Shown here in pieces: positions 41,032 to 49,700 of a stretch of DNA of 64,000 nt (positions are counted from its first letter, which is position 1; every line of letters begins with the position of its first letter). A program made the position numbers and the translations under genes. The notes below the pieces were generated by a model. That model was not told the DNA's origin. It was given only the letters and a program-made list of their open reading frames with translations, and searched no databases. The stretch comes from Nocardioides sp. QY071 (GTDB taxonomy: Bacteria > Actinomycetota > Actinomycetes > Propionibacteriales > Nocardioidaceae): assembly GCF_029961765.1 (NCBI RefSeq), contig NZ_CP124681.1, positions 1,674,001 to 1,738,000 on the forward strand. Reading direction: 5' to 3'.

Positions 41032-42900
41032 ATGCACCGCTACCCCGAGCACCTCACGCACCCCTCCGGTGTGGAGCTCACCCCCCTGCCCGACCGCGTG
41101 CTGCTCTCACCCCGCGCCGGTGGTCCCGCCGCCGCGGGCCGGACCGACGTCCTCGACGCCCTCGGCCTGGTCCGCGACGGCGCCGCAGGTCCGGCGGCCG
41201 CCGACGACGCGACCAAGCAGCCCGCCAACGAGGGCCCGGACTTCGTCTTCGCCCGCACTGCCGACGGGTCCGAGGTCGACGGCGACGCGGTCGCCGCGGC
41301 CACCGCAAGTGGCAGCGTCGCCTGGTCGTCGCCGGTCTACACGGCCGACTTCGGTGCCGGCGCCGAGGAGCTCGCGCCCGCCGCCGACGCGGTGGTGCTG
41401 CTGCACGCCGACGTCGCCGACCCGGAGGACCTCGCGAGGGTCACCGCGCTCGGGCTGCAGCGCGACGAGGTGCGCTCGGCGCTGCTCGGCGACCACGACT
41501 ACTTCGCCGTGACCGACCCGGCCGCCAGCCCGGCGTACGACCTCCCTGAGCGGATCGCCGAGGCGCTGGGGCGCGCGGTCGAGGTCCGCCTGGAGTGGGT
41601 GCCCGCGCGGGTGCCGGTCGCGCACAACCCCAACGACCCGATGTACCCCAGCCAGTGGAACCTGCGCCAGATCCGCGCCGGCGGGCCCGGCACCACCGGG
41701 TGGGACCTCACCACGGGCTCGTCGGCGGTGACCGTGGCGATCCTCGACGAGGGCGTCGAGCTCGGCCACCCGGACCTCGTCGGCGGGTTCCTGCACAACG
41801 GCATCAACCTCGGCACCATGTCCGGCACCGGCGCCCCGACCGGCAACCACGGCACGGCCTGCGCCGGGATCGTCGGCGCCCGGATCGGCAACGGGGTCGG
41901 CGTCGCCGGACTCGCGGGCGGCTGCCGCCTGCTGCCGATCGCGTTCTCGCGGTGGACCGACACCGAGGTCGCGGCCGGCCTGCGCTACGCCCGGATGCAG
42001 GGCGCGCAGGTGGTGTCGATGAGCTTCGGCTGGAACGCGTGGAGCCACGCGATCATCGACCCGGCGATCCAGGAGGCGTTCAACGCCGACATGGTGCTCT
42101 GCGTCGCCACCCACAACCAGAACACAGCCAACGGCATCACCTACCCCGCGACCAACCCCCTCGTGATCGCGGTCGGTGCCAGTGACCAGGTCGACGGCCG
42201 CAAGTCGCCGGCCAGCCCCGACGGCGAGCCGTGGGGCTCCAACTACGGACCGCAGATGTCCGTCGTCGCCCCCGGAGTCCGGATCCCGACGACCGACCGG
42301 CTCGGTGCCAACGGCTACACAGCCACCGACTACACGGGCACCTTCAACGGCACCTCCGCCGCCACGCCGCACGTGGCCGCGCTCGCCGCCCTGATCCGGT
42401 CGCGGAACTCCACGCTCAGCAACGTGCGGGTCCGCCGGATCATCGAGACCACGGCCGACAAGACCGGCACCGTGCCCTACGCCAATGTCTCGGGCCACCC
42501 GAACGGCACCTGGAACGACCAGATGGGCTACGGACGGATCAACGTGTACGACGCCCTGGTGGCGGCCGGCCGGATCGTGAAGAGGTTCCACTTCGAGGAC
42601 GACCTCGTCAAGCACCTGCGCGACGACGTGCTCGAGAAGAGGTTCAAGGAGATCCGCGAGATCGACATCTACAAGCGCGCGGGCCGCGAGGTCGACCACC
42701 TCGACCCCGGGGACCTGGTCGTCAACCCGCTCATCGACGAGCGGGAGGGCCTCGAGGAGGTCATCCGGCGCCTCGACCGGATCGAGCGCGTGGTCGGCAG
42801 CCTCGGCGCGCCGTTCGTCCGGTCCGAGGACCGGCCCGACGTGAACGGCGAGGTCGTCGAGGCCGCACTCAACGGCGCCCACGCCGACGGGGCGTCGTGA
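41032..42900 (+). CDS. S8 family serine peptidase (subtilase)
   Basis: 622 aa. Seen: no signal peptide; an N-terminal region of about 200 residues resembling a propeptide/inhibitor fold; catalytic Asp (VAILDEGVELGHPDL), His (TGNHGTACAGIVGA), oxyanion region (CVATHNQNTANGITYPAT) and Ser (FNGTSAATPHVAALAAL); then about 100 charged helical residues (FHFEDDLVKHLRDDVLEKRF, REGLEEVIRRLDRIERVVG). AAGGAG precedes ATG 41032. GTGA overlap with the next gene starts a strictly coupled three-gene operon, so it probably acts inside the cell with the ATP-grasp pair. Confidence 0.9.
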   Translation: MHRYPEHLTHPSGVELTPLPDRVLLSPRAGGPAAAGRTDVLDALGLVRDGAAGPAAADDATKQPANEGPDFVFARTADGSEVDGDAVAAATASGSVAWSSPVYTADFGAGAEELAPAADAVVLLHADVADPEDLARVTALGLQRDEVRSALLGDHDYFAVTDPAASPAYDLPERIAEALGRAVEVRLEWVPARVPVAHNPNDPMYPSQWNLRQIRAGGPGTTGWDLTTGSSAVTVAILDEGVELGHPDLVGGFLHNGINLGTMSGTGAPTGNHGTACAGIVGARIGNGVGVAGLAGGCRLLPIAFSRWTDTEVAAGLRYARMQGAQVVSMSFGWNAWSHAIIDPAIQEAFNADMVLCVATHNQNTANGITYPATNPLVIAVGASDQVDGRKSPASPDGEPWGSNYGPQMSVVAPGVRIPTTDRLGANGYTATDYTGTFNGTSAATPHVAALAALIRSRNSTLSNVRVRRIIETTADKTGTVPYANVSGHPNGTWNDQMGYGRINVYDALVAAGRIVKRFHFEDDLVKHLRDDVLEKRFKEIREIDIYKRAGREVDHLDPGDLVVNPLIDEREGLEEVIRRLDRIERVVGSLGAPFVRSEDRPDVNGEVVEAALNGAHADGAS

Positions 42901-43598
42901 TCCTGGTCCTCGCCTCCGAGCGGGACCCCGGGGCCGCGGCCCTGGTCGCGGGGTGGGCCGGCGCACGCCTGCTCACCCCGGCGGACCTGTCGCTGCCCGG
43001 CTGGTCACTCGCGGCCGGCCCGTCCTGCGGGACCGGGCCGGCCGTGGGCCGGGGGATCGCGGACGGCGAGCCGTTCACCGACGACCGGGTGCGCTGCGTG
43101 GTCTCCCTGCTCGCCGGGGTCGAGGCCGGAGACCTGACCTGGATCGCCGAGGAGCACCGGACCTACGTCGCCGGCGAGATGACCGCCTTCCTCGGGCACT
43201 GGCTGGACACGCTCGGTGCGCGCTGCCTGGTCGCGCCCTCGCACGCCGGCCTCGCCGGACCGTGCCTGCCGACGTCCGAGTGGGGAAGGTCGGCGGGCCT
43301 GCCGGTGACCCGAGGCGACGAGCCGGTCGCGCCCGTCGTCGTCACCGTCGTGGCCGGCGAGGTGTTCCGGGTCGCGGGCGACGGCCCCGCCCCCAGCGGT
43401 GAGGTACGACGCCGCCTGGCCCGGATGGCGACGACCCGCGCGGTCCCGCTGCTGAGCGCGGTCCTCGACCTCGGTGGCGGCGCGGCGCTCCCGTGGCTGC
43501 ACGCGGTGCTGCCGGCACCGCTGGCGCGCACCGTGCCGGTCCGCGCGGCGATCCGCGCCGAGGTCGGTCGGGTGCTCGGGGCGGAGGCGGTGTCGTGA
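42897..43598 (+). CDS. ATP-grasp partner protein (pre-ATP-grasp-like domain)
   Basis: 233 aa, GTG overlapping the subtilase stop and its own stop overlapping the next GTG. Seen: MILVLASERDPGAAALVAGW, LLTPADLSLPGWSL, EEHRTYVAGEMTAFLGHWLD and LVAPSHAGLAGP. This resembles the N-terminal (pre-ATP-grasp) half of some ATP-grasp enzymes but lacks the nucleotide- and metal-binding residues. It may be a degenerate subunit or substrate-recognition partner of the ATP-grasp protein encoded next. Family assignment is tentative. Confidence 0.65.
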   Translation: MILVLASERDPGAAALVAGWAGARLLTPADLSLPGWSLAAGPSCGTGPAVGRGIADGEPFTDDRVRCVVSLLAGVEAGDLTWIAEEHRTYVAGEMTAFLGHWLDTLGARCLVAPSHAGLAGPCLPTSEWGRSAGLPVTRGDEPVAPVVVTVVAGEVFRVAGDGPAPSGEVRRRLARMATTRAVPLLSAVLDLGGGAALPWLHAVLPAPLARTVPVRAAIRAEVGRVLGAEAVS

Positions 43599-44476
43599 TC
43601 GTGCTGCACGGGTTGCGCACCGACAGCCCGCTGGACGACGTCCGCCGGATGCTGGCGGACCGCGGGACGCCGTACGTGTTCGTCGACCAGGCAGCCTGCG
43701 CCGACGTCGCGGTCGAGCGCACCGAGGACGGGCTGGTGCTGGTGGTGGCCGGGCGCGAGGTCCGGGTCGAGGAGGTGCGGGGGATCTACCTGCGGCCCTA
43801 CGACCTCGGCGACGCCGTCGACCCGGCCGAGCGCGCCCGGCTCACCCGGCTCGCGGTCCACCTGCGCGAGTGGGCCGAGTGCGCACCGGCGTCCGTGCGG
43901 GTGGTCAACCGGCCCTCCGCGGGACTCAGCAACCACTCGAAGCCACGGCAGTCGCGGGTCATCGCCGCGGCGGGCTTCGCCGTACCCGAGACGTTGCTGA
44001 CCACCGACCCGGCGGACGCCGCCGCCTTCGTCGCCGACCACGGCCGGGCGATCGTGAAGTCGGTCAGCGGCACCCGCAGCATCGTGCGCACCCTCGGACC
44101 CGGCGACGACCTCTCGGCGGTGCGCTGGTGCCCGACCCAGCTGCAGCGGTTCGTGCCCGGCGCGGAGCACCGCGTGCACGCCGTGGGGCAGCGGCTGTTC
44201 GCCAGCCGGGTCCGCACCGAGGCCGTGGACTACCGGTACGGCGGCTTCGGCCTCGAGCCCGCCGACCTGCCGGACGCCGTCGCCGAGCGCTGCCGCGCCC
44301 TGACCGCCGCGCTGGGGCTCGAGCTCGCCGGGATCGACCTGCGCTTCGGCGAGGACGGGCGTTGGTACTGCTGGGAGGTGAACACCTCGCCGGCCTACAG
44401 CTGCTTCGACACCGCCGACCGGGCCATCGCGACCGCCCTTGCCGAGCACCTTGCGGGCGACCCCACCCTGGGGTGA
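43595..44476 (+). CDS. RimK-like ATP-grasp enzyme
   Basis: 293 aa. Seen: N-domain VIVLHGLRTDSPLDDVRRML, GLSNHSKPRQSRVIAAAGFA, ATP-grasp core AIVKSVSGTRSIV, CPTQLQRFVPGAEHRVHAVG, and the magnesium site LAGIDLRFGEDGRWYCWEVN then TSPAYSCFD. ATP-grasp enzymes join a carboxylate to an amine or thiol through an acyl phosphate; those in small operons with proteases often modify peptides or proteins. GTG 43595 overlaps the previous stop. Last gene of the operon. Confidence 0.83.
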   Translation: MIVLHGLRTDSPLDDVRRMLADRGTPYVFVDQAACADVAVERTEDGLVLVVAGREVRVEEVRGIYLRPYDLGDAVDPAERARLTRLAVHLREWAECAPASVRVVNRPSAGLSNHSKPRQSRVIAAAGFAVPETLLTTDPADAAAFVADHGRAIVKSVSGTRSIVRTLGPGDDLSAVRWCPTQLQRFVPGAEHRVHAVGQRLFASRVRTEAVDYRYGGFGLEPADLPDAVAERCRALTAALGLELAGIDLRFGEDGRWYCWEVNTSPAYSCFDTADRAIATALAEHLAGDPTLG

Positions 44477-44647
44477 GGCTGGATTCGTCCGGCAGGTCGG
44501 GCGTCTGGCAGACTGTCCGACTGAGTTCTGCGACGTCCGGTCCCTCTCAACCGGAGGTGGCAGAACCCGTCCGAGCCCGGGCACCGGTGTCCCCACCTGG
44601 TCGTCCCTGGCTCACCCACCACCAGTTCTCAAGGAGACACCACAAAC

Positions 44648-45157
44648 GTGGCCGTCAAGATTCGTCTGAAGCGCCTGGGCAAGGTCCGGGTCCCGCAGTA
44701 CCGCATCGTCATCGTCGACTCGCGCAAGAAGCGCGACGGCGCGGTGATCGAGGAGATCGGCAAGTACCACCCCAAGGAGGACCCGTCGTACATCGACGTC
44801 GTCTCCGAGCGGGCGCAGTACTGGCTCGGCGTCGGCGCGCAGCCGTCCGAGGCCGTCGCCCGGATCCTCGAGATCACCGGTGACTGGCAGAAGTTCAAGG
44901 GCATCGACGGCGCCGAGGGCACCCTCAAGGTCAAGGAGCCCAAGCGCGACAAGCTCGAGATCTTCAACGAGGCCCTCAAGGAGGCCGCCAGCGAGCCCAA
45001 GGCTTCGGCGACCACCGCCAAGAAGAAGGCCGAGAAGAAGGCTGACAAGGTCGAGGACAAGGTCGAGGACAAGGTCGAGGACAAGGTCGAGGAGGCGCCC
45101 GCCGAGGCGGCTGCCGAGGAGACCACCGACGCCCCGGCCGAGACCCCCGAGGCCTGA
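44648..45157 (+). CDS. rpsP: 30S ribosomal protein S16 with long C-terminal extension
   Basis: 169 aa, about twice the usual S16. Residues 1-85 are canonical ([40 protein letters not shown]). The remaining half is Lys/Glu/Ala-rich and contains four tandem KVED units, then an acidic Ala/Glu tail. GTG 44648 with AAGGAG upstream. Opens the rpsP-khpA-rimM-trmD-rplS group. Long acidic S16 tails are familiar in this order, but the exact repeat is polymorphism-prone. Confidence 0.97.
   Translation: MAVKIRLKRLGKVRVPQYRIVIVDSRKKRDGAVIEEIGKYHPKEDPSYIDVVSERAQYWLGVGAQPSEAVARILEITGDWQKFKGIDGAEGTLKVKEPKRDKLEIFNEALKEAASEPKASATTAKKKAEKKADKVEDKVEDKVEDKVEEAPAEAAAEETTDAPAETPEA
45047..45094 (+). repeat. Four 12-bp tandem repeats in rpsP
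   Basis: AAGGTCGAGGAC repeated four times (last copy ends GAG), encoding KVED x4 in the S16 tail. In-frame, so copy-number change would not break the gene. Confidence 0.85.
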
Positions 45158-45161
45158 GCCG

Positions 45162-45401
45162 ATGCTGGCTGACGCGCTGGAGCACCTCGTCCGCGGAGTG
45201 GTCGACCACCCCGACGACGTGGTCGTGCGCGACAAGCAGCTGCGCCGTGGCGCCGTGCTCGAGGTCCGGGTCCACCCCGACGACCTCGGCAAGGTGATCG
45301 GTCGCAGCGGTCGCACCGCGACCGCGTTCCGCACGGTGATCTCCGCGATCGCCGGCAACAGCAGCACCCGGATCGACTTCGTCGACACCGACCGCCGCTG
45401 A
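45162..45401 (+). CDS. khpA: KH-domain RNA-binding protein
   Basis: 79 aa. Seen: a single type II KH fold with the GxxG loop in DDLGKVIGRSGRTATAFRTV. KhpA proteins bind RNA and are widely encoded between rpsP and rimM; roles in cell division and translation control are reported in firmicutes. ATG 45162 lies 4 bp after rpsP. A terminator follows. Confidence 0.93.
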   Translation: MLADALEHLVRGVVDHPDDVVVRDKQLRRGAVLEVRVHPDDLGKVIGRSGRTATAFRTVISAIAGNSSTRIDFVDTDRR

Positions 45402-45412
45402 CCGTCTCATCC

Positions 45413-45444
45413 GAGCAGCCCCGCACCGATGTGCGGGGCTGCTC
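45413..45444 (+). terminator. Terminator after khpA
   Basis: A 13-bp perfect stem GAGCAGCCCCGCA / TGCGGGGCTGCTC with loop CCGATG, followed by GCATTT, 11 bp after the khpA stop. Confidence 0.85.
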
Positions 45445-45454
45445 GCATTTCCGG

Positions 45455-45460
45455 GACAAT
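45455..45460 (+). promoter_or_regulatory. -10 box GACAAT, leaderless start of rimM
   Basis: GACAAT ends 6 nt before the rimM GTG, directly after the khpA terminator, so rimM-trmD probably has its own leaderless promoter. Confidence 0.45.
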
Positions 45461-45466
45461 GGGCGC

Positions 45467-46015
45467 GTGGAGAGCATCGAGGTCGTCGTCGGCCGCATCG
45501 GCAAGCCGCACGGCATCCGGGGTGAGGTGACCGTCGACGTCCGCACCGACGAGCCGGAGCGCCGGTACGCCGACGGTGCGGTGCTCCAGGTCGAGGCGCC
45601 GCGCGGCTCGGCGTTCGCCGCCCGCACCCTCACCGTGAGCCGCACCCGCTGGCACCAGGGCGTGCTGCTCGCGAGCTTCGCCGAGCTGCCCGACCGCACC
45701 GCCGCGGAGGCGGCGCGCGGCGTGGTGCTGCGGGCCGTCGTACCCGTCGACGAGCGGCCGGAGGATCCCGAGGAGTTCTACGACCACCAGCTCGTGGGCC
45801 TGGCCGCGGTCGACCTCGAGGGCACCCCGCTCGGCGAGGTGGTCGGCCTGACCCATGGCGCCCAGGACCTGCTCCGGATCAGGACCGCCGACCGCCGCGA
45901 GGCGCTGGTGCCCTTCGTCAGCGCACTGGTGCCCGAGGTCGACCTCGCCGGTGGCCGCGTGGTCATCGCCGACCGGCCCGGTCTGGTCACGCCGTTCCCG
46001 GAGGACGACGAGTGA
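45467..46015 (+). CDS. rimM: 16S rRNA processing protein RimM
   Basis: 182-aa ribosome maturation factor for the 30S head, acting with S19. Seen: [20 protein letters not shown] (RimM N-domain), [20 protein letters not shown] (PRC-barrel), and [23 protein letters not shown] 45467; the in-phase choice is fixed by the family N-terminus. Stop overlaps the trmD GTG. Confidence 0.95.
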   Translation: MESIEVVVGRIGKPHGIRGEVTVDVRTDEPERRYADGAVLQVEAPRGSAFAARTLTVSRTRWHQGVLLASFAELPDRTAAEAARGVVLRAVVPVDERPEDPEEFYDHQLVGLAAVDLEGTPLGEVVGLTHGAQDLLRIRTADRREALVPFVSALVPEVDLAGGRVVIADRPGLVTPFPEDDE

Positions 46016-47163
46016 GGCTCGACTACCTCACCATCTTCCCCGACTTCTTCGCTCCCCTGGAGCTCTCGCTGCCGGGCAAGGCGTCCGCGAGCGGGCTGCT
46101 GGACGTCGGCGTCCACGACCTGCGGCAGTGGACCCACGACCGGCACCGCAAGGTCGACGACACCCCCTACGGCGGCGGTGCCGGCATGGTCATGAAGCCC
46201 GAGCCCTGGGGCGAGGCGTTCGACCAGCTGCTCACCCCGGGCACGACCGTCGTCTTCACGACACCCTCCGGCGAGCCGTTCGACCAGCGCCTGGCCGAGC
46301 AGCTCGCCACCCGCGAGCGCCTGGTCTTCGCGTGCGGGCGCTACGAGGGCATCGACCAGCGGGTCATCGACCACGCGCGCGAGGTGGCCGAGGTCCGCGA
46401 GATCAGCCTCGGCGACTACGTCCTCAACGGCGGCGAGGTCGCGGCGCTGGCGATCACCGAGGCCGTCGTCCGCCTGCTGCCGGGCTTCATGGGCAACGCG
46501 GCGTCGCTGGTCGAGGAGTCCCACGCCGAGGGCGGGCTGCTGGAGTACCCCGCCTACACCAAGCCGCCACAGTGGCGCGGCCACGAGGTCCCCGCCGTCC
46601 TGCTCTCCGGCGACCACGGCAAGGTCGCGGCCTGGCGCCACGAGCAGGCCGTACGACGCACCGCCGAGCGCCGTCCCGACCTGCTGGCGCCCTCCGTGCT
46701 CGACGACGGGACGCCGATCGTGCGGGCCACCCCCGGCGACGCGGGCGAGATCCTCACCCTGCAGCGCGCCTGCTGGCTGCAGGAGGCCCAGGCCAACGAC
46801 ACCCTCGACATCCCGGCCCTGCAGGAGTCGCTCGACGACGTGCGCGCCTGGCTGGGGGAGTGGGACACCTGGGTCGTACGACGCGCCGGCCGGCTGGTCG
46901 GCGCCGTGCGCGGCCGGCTGGAGGACGACCACACCTGGGACATCGGCCGGGTCATGGTGGCGCCCGACCTGCAGGGCAGCGGGCTCGGGCGGATCCTGCT
47001 CGAGCACATCCAGGCGGTGGCGCCGGCCGGCGTGACGTCGTACGTCCTGTTCACCGGGGCGGCGAGCGCCCGCAACCAGCGGCTGTACAAGAAGGCGGGG
47101 TTCCGGCTGCGCGGCGACCTGCCCGGCCCGCCGCACACGGTCACGCTCACCAAGCGCCGCTGA
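46012..47163 (+). CDS. trmD: tRNA (guanine37-N1)-methyltransferase fused to a GNAT acetyltransferase
   Basis: 383 aa, much longer than the about 240-aa TrmD norm. Residues 1-235 are TrmD, the SPOUT enzyme that makes m1G37 in tRNAs: [52 protein letters not shown] and [16 protein letters not shown]. Residues about 240-380 form a GNAT N-acetyltransferase: [40 protein letters not shown] with the acetyl-CoA loop, and [15 protein letters not shown]. No stop or restart lies between them. The acetylated substrate is unknown. Confidence 0.95.
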   Translation: MRLDYLTIFPDFFAPLELSLPGKASASGLLDVGVHDLRQWTHDRHRKVDDTPYGGGAGMVMKPEPWGEAFDQLLTPGTTVVFTTPSGEPFDQRLAEQLATRERLVFACGRYEGIDQRVIDHAREVAEVREISLGDYVLNGGEVAALAITEAVVRLLPGFMGNAASLVEESHAEGGLLEYPAYTKPPQWRGHEVPAVLLSGDHGKVAAWRHEQAVRRTAERRPDLLAPSVLDDGTPIVRATPGDAGEILTLQRACWLQEAQANDTLDIPALQESLDDVRAWLGEWDTWVVRRAGRLVGAVRGRLEDDHTWDIGRVMVAPDLQGSGLGRILLEHIQAVAPAGVTSYVLFTGAASARNQRLYKKAGFRLRGDLPGPPHTVTLTKRR

Positions 47164-47332
47164 GCACCGCTGAGCACCGCTGAGCGCCATTTTGGGCGGC
47201 CGCCGCCTGCTGTGGGAGGATTGCTGGTCGGTGTCACGGACGCTTCTGCCACAGGGGAATCGCCGATCGTGACGCTCCGATCCGCATCCCACCACCACCG
47301 CGGCTGACCTGTGTGCATTCGCGAGGAGAATC

Positions 47333-47695
47333 ATGAGCAACCCCACCCCCGCCGTGGTCACCGACCTCGGCAACGCCGCCAAGCGTGCCGACGTCCCGGC
47401 GTTCCGCGCCGGTGACACCGTCAAGGTCCACGTCAAGGTCATCGAGGGCAACCGCTCCCGTGTCCAGGTGTTCCAGGGCGTCGTGATCCGCGTCCACGGC
47501 TCCGGCATCGGCCGTACCTTCACCGTCCGCAAGGTCTCCTTCGGCGTCGGTGTCGAGCGGACCTTCCCGCTCCACTCGCCGATCTTCGAGACCATCGAGG
47601 TCGTCACCCGCGGTGACGTCCGTCGCGCGAAGCTCTACTACCTGCGCAACCTCACCGGCAAGAAGGCCAAGATCAAGGAGCGCCGCGAGGTCTGA
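47333..47695 (+). CDS. rplS: 50S ribosomal protein L19
   Basis: 120 aa. Seen: [40 protein letters not shown] and [20 protein letters not shown], all canonical L19. GAGGAG lies 5 nt before ATG 47333. The 169-bp upstream gap contains a near-repeat (TGAGCACCGC, three times, 47162-47188) and a possible leader stem CTGTGG...CCACAG (about 47210-47260). Confidence 0.97.
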   Translation: MSNPTPAVVTDLGNAAKRADVPAFRAGDTVKVHVKVIEGNRSRVQVFQGVVIRVHGSGIGRTFTVRKVSFGVGVERTFPLHSPIFETIEVVTRGDVRRAKLYYLRNLTGKKAKIKERREV

Positions 47696-47717
47696 CGAGA
47701 CCCCGATCAGCGCTACC

Positions 47718-47751
47718 ACGAAGGCCCGACCGGACACGGTCGGGCCTTCGT
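47718..47751 (+). terminator. Terminator after rplS
   Basis: A 15-bp perfect stem ACGAAGGCCCGACCG / CGGTCGGGCCTTCGT with loop GACA, 22 bp after the rplS stop. Confidence 0.88.
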
Positions 47752-47774
47752 GCGTCCTGCGTGGGGCGTGCTCC

Positions 47775-47780
47775 TAGACT
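47775..47780 (+). promoter_or_regulatory. -10 box TAGACT, leaderless start of lepB
   Basis: TAGACT ends 8 nt before the lepB GTG at 47789 with no ribosome site between. Confidence 0.5.
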
Positions 47781-47788
47781 CGACTCTC

Positions 47789-48661
47789 GTGACGACCGAT
47801 GACTCCGCCGCGGACTCCGCCGCCCAGGTCCCCGACCCGAAGGCGACCGACCAGGCGGGCTCCCGGTCCTCCTCCGGCCAGCGCAAGCACCTGCCGGTGT
47901 GGCAGGAGAGCATCCTGCTGCTCGCGGTCGCGCTGGGCCTGGCGATCGTGATCAAGGCACTGTTCGTCCAGGCCTTCTACATCCCCTCGGAGTCGATGGA
48001 GCCCGGCCTGGTCAAGAACGACCGGATCCTGGTCCAGAAGGTCTCCTACTGGTTCGGCCGTACGCCGAAGCGCGGCGACGTCGTCGTCTTCCAGGATCCC
48101 GGCGAGTGGCTCGGGCCCGCCGACAGCCAGGGCCCGACCGGGGTCGCGAACCTGCTGTCCAAGGTCGGCCTCTACCCGACCGGCGGCCACCTCGTGAAGC
48201 GGGTCATCGGCACCGAGGGCGACGTCGTCGAGTGCTGTGACGAGAAGGGCCGGATCAAGGTCAACGGCAAGGCCATCGACGAGTCCGCCTACCTCGGACC
48301 CGACCCGGGACAGTGCAACGCCGAGATCGACGACTTCGTCAGCGAGCGCGAGACCGGCCTGTCCCGGCCCTGCGACTGGATCATCGGCCCGATCCCGAAG
48401 GGCAAGCTGCTCGTCCTCGGTGACAACCGCGGCCACTCCGCCGACTCCCGTGCGCACCTGTGCAGCCCCAGCGAGGACCCCTGCACCCAGAGCCCGTGGG
48501 TCGACACCGACCTCGTCGTGGGCAAGGTCTTCACGCTGATCTGGCCTCGTGACCGCTGGCGCTGGATCAGTCGCCCGGAGGTCTTCGACGGCATCCCCGA
48601 CAATCCACCGGCCGACCTGCTGGACAAGGCGGAGAAGGCCGACACCGTCCCCGGTACCTGA
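47789..48661 (+). CDS. lepB: Signal peptidase I
   Basis: 290-aa membrane serine protease that removes Sec signal peptides. Seen: an about 45-residue polar N-terminus, one membrane helix (ILLLAVALGLAIVIKALFV), box B FYIPSESMEPGL with the nucleophile Ser, box D GGHLVKRVIGTEGDVV with the general-base Lys, and box E LVLGDNRGHSADSRAH. GTG 47789 is supported by the -10 box at leaderless distance. It follows the rplS terminator and precedes rnhB. Confidence 0.95.
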   Translation: MTTDDSAADSAAQVPDPKATDQAGSRSSSGQRKHLPVWQESILLLAVALGLAIVIKALFVQAFYIPSESMEPGLVKNDRILVQKVSYWFGRTPKRGDVVVFQDPGEWLGPADSQGPTGVANLLSKVGLYPTGGHLVKRVIGTEGDVVECCDEKGRIKVNGKAIDESAYLGPDPGQCNAEIDDFVSERETGLSRPCDWIIGPIPKGKLLVLGDNRGHSADSRAHLCSPSEDPCTQSPWVDTDLVVGKVFTLIWPRDRWRWISRPEVFDGIPDNPPADLLDKAEKADTVPGT

Positions 48662-48679
48662 TCGGAGGGAGCACCCGGC

Positions 48680-49357
48680 ATGTCCTCGCTGCCCAGGGGC
48701 GCGACGGTACGACGCGACGCCGGCATCTACGGCTACGAGCGGGCCCTGCGCCGGCACGGCTTCGAGCCGGTCGCCGGCGTCGACGAGGCCGGCCGCGGGG
48801 CCTGCGCCGGCCCGCTCGTCGCGGGTGCGGCGATCCTGCCCGCCGGCAAGGCCGGGATCGTCCCCGGCCTCGCGGACTCCAAGCTGCTCACGGCCGCCGC
48901 CCGGGAGCGCTGCTACGACCAGATCGTGCGCCGGGCACTGTCCTGGTCGGTCGTGGTGATCCCGCACGACGAGTGCGACCGCCTCGGGATGCACGTCGCC
49001 AACGTCCAGGCACTGCGGCAGGCCGTCGCCAAGCTGGACCTGCCGGCGTCGTACGTGCTGACCGACGGCTTCCCGGTCGACGGCCTCGGCGTACCCGGCC
49101 TCGCCGTCTGGAAGGGCGACCGGGTGGCCGCGTGCGTCGCGGCGGCGTCGGTGCTCGCGAAGGTCACCCGGGACCGGATCATGCTCGACCTCGACCGGGA
49201 CTGGCCGGCGTACGACTTCAAGACGCACAAGGGCTACATCACCGCCACCCACACGGCCGCCCTCGAGGAGCACGGGCCCTCGCCGATCCACCGGATGCGG
49301 TTCGTCAACGTGCGACGCGCGGCAGGACTCGAGCCGCTGCCTGGGGGAGAGGGCTAG
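48680..49357 (+). CDS. rnhB: Ribonuclease HII
   Basis: 225-aa RNase H that cleaves RNA in RNA-DNA hybrids and removes ribonucleotides from DNA. Seen: VAGVDEAGRGACAGPLVAGA with the DEAGRG active site, LADSKLLTAAARE, YVLTDGFPV with the next acidic residue and VAAASVLAKVTRDRIM. ATG 48680 with GGAGGGAG upstream. Confidence 0.96.
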   Translation: MSSLPRGATVRRDAGIYGYERALRRHGFEPVAGVDEAGRGACAGPLVAGAAILPAGKAGIVPGLADSKLLTAAARERCYDQIVRRALSWSVVVIPHDECDRLGMHVANVQALRQAVAKLDLPASYVLTDGFPVDGLGVPGLAVWKGDRVAACVAAASVLAKVTRDRIMLDLDRDWPAYDFKTHKGYITATHTAALEEHGPSPIHRMRFVNVRRAAGLEPLPGGEG

Positions 49358-49360
49358 AGT
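49355..49360 (+). promoter_or_regulatory. -10 box TAGAGT, leaderless start of the DUF2469 gene
   Basis: TAGAGT overlaps the rnhB stop and ends 7 nt before GTG 49368; there is no ribosome site. Confidence 0.5.
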
Positions 49361-49367
49361 CGCCCTC

Positions 49368-49676
49368 GTGAGTGCCGAGGAGCTCGAGAAGTACGAGACC
49401 GAGCAGGAGCTGAACCTCTACCGGGAGTACCGCGACGTCGTCGGCATCTTCAAGTACGTCGTCGAGACCGACCGCCGGTTCTACCTGTGCAACTCGGTCG
49501 ACGTGAAGGCCCGCTCCGAGGGCGGCGACGTGTTCTTCGAGGTCACCATCGCCGACGCCTGGGTCTGGGACATGTACCGCCCGGCGCGCTTCGCCAAGAA
49601 CGTCAAGGTGCTCACCTTCAAGGACGTCAACGTCGAGGAGCTGGCGACCTCCGACCTGGAGCTGCCGAAGCCGTAG
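49368..49676 (+). CDS. DUF2469 family protein
   Basis: 102 aa: (GTG) SAEELEKYETEQELNLYREY, VVETDRRFYLCNSVDVKARS and FEVTIADAWVWDMYRPARFA. A small acidic protein strongly conserved next to rnhB across actinobacteria; function not established. Confidence 0.93.
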   Translation: MSAEELEKYETEQELNLYREYRDVVGIFKYVVETDRRFYLCNSVDVKARSEGGDVFFEVTIADAWVWDMYRPARFAKNVKVLTFKDVNVEELATSDLELPKP

Positions 49677-49700
49677 CCGGCGCTCGACCCGTCCGGCCGT

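Noticed and set aside
43474..44883. Alternative frame across the ATP-grasp gene and rpsP leader
   Set aside because: Arg-rich shadow; the ATP-grasp phase has clear motifs and start-stop coupling.
47162..47188. TGAGCACCGC near-repeats after trmD
   Set aside because: Three short copies including the trmD stop; probably replication slippage without a clear function.
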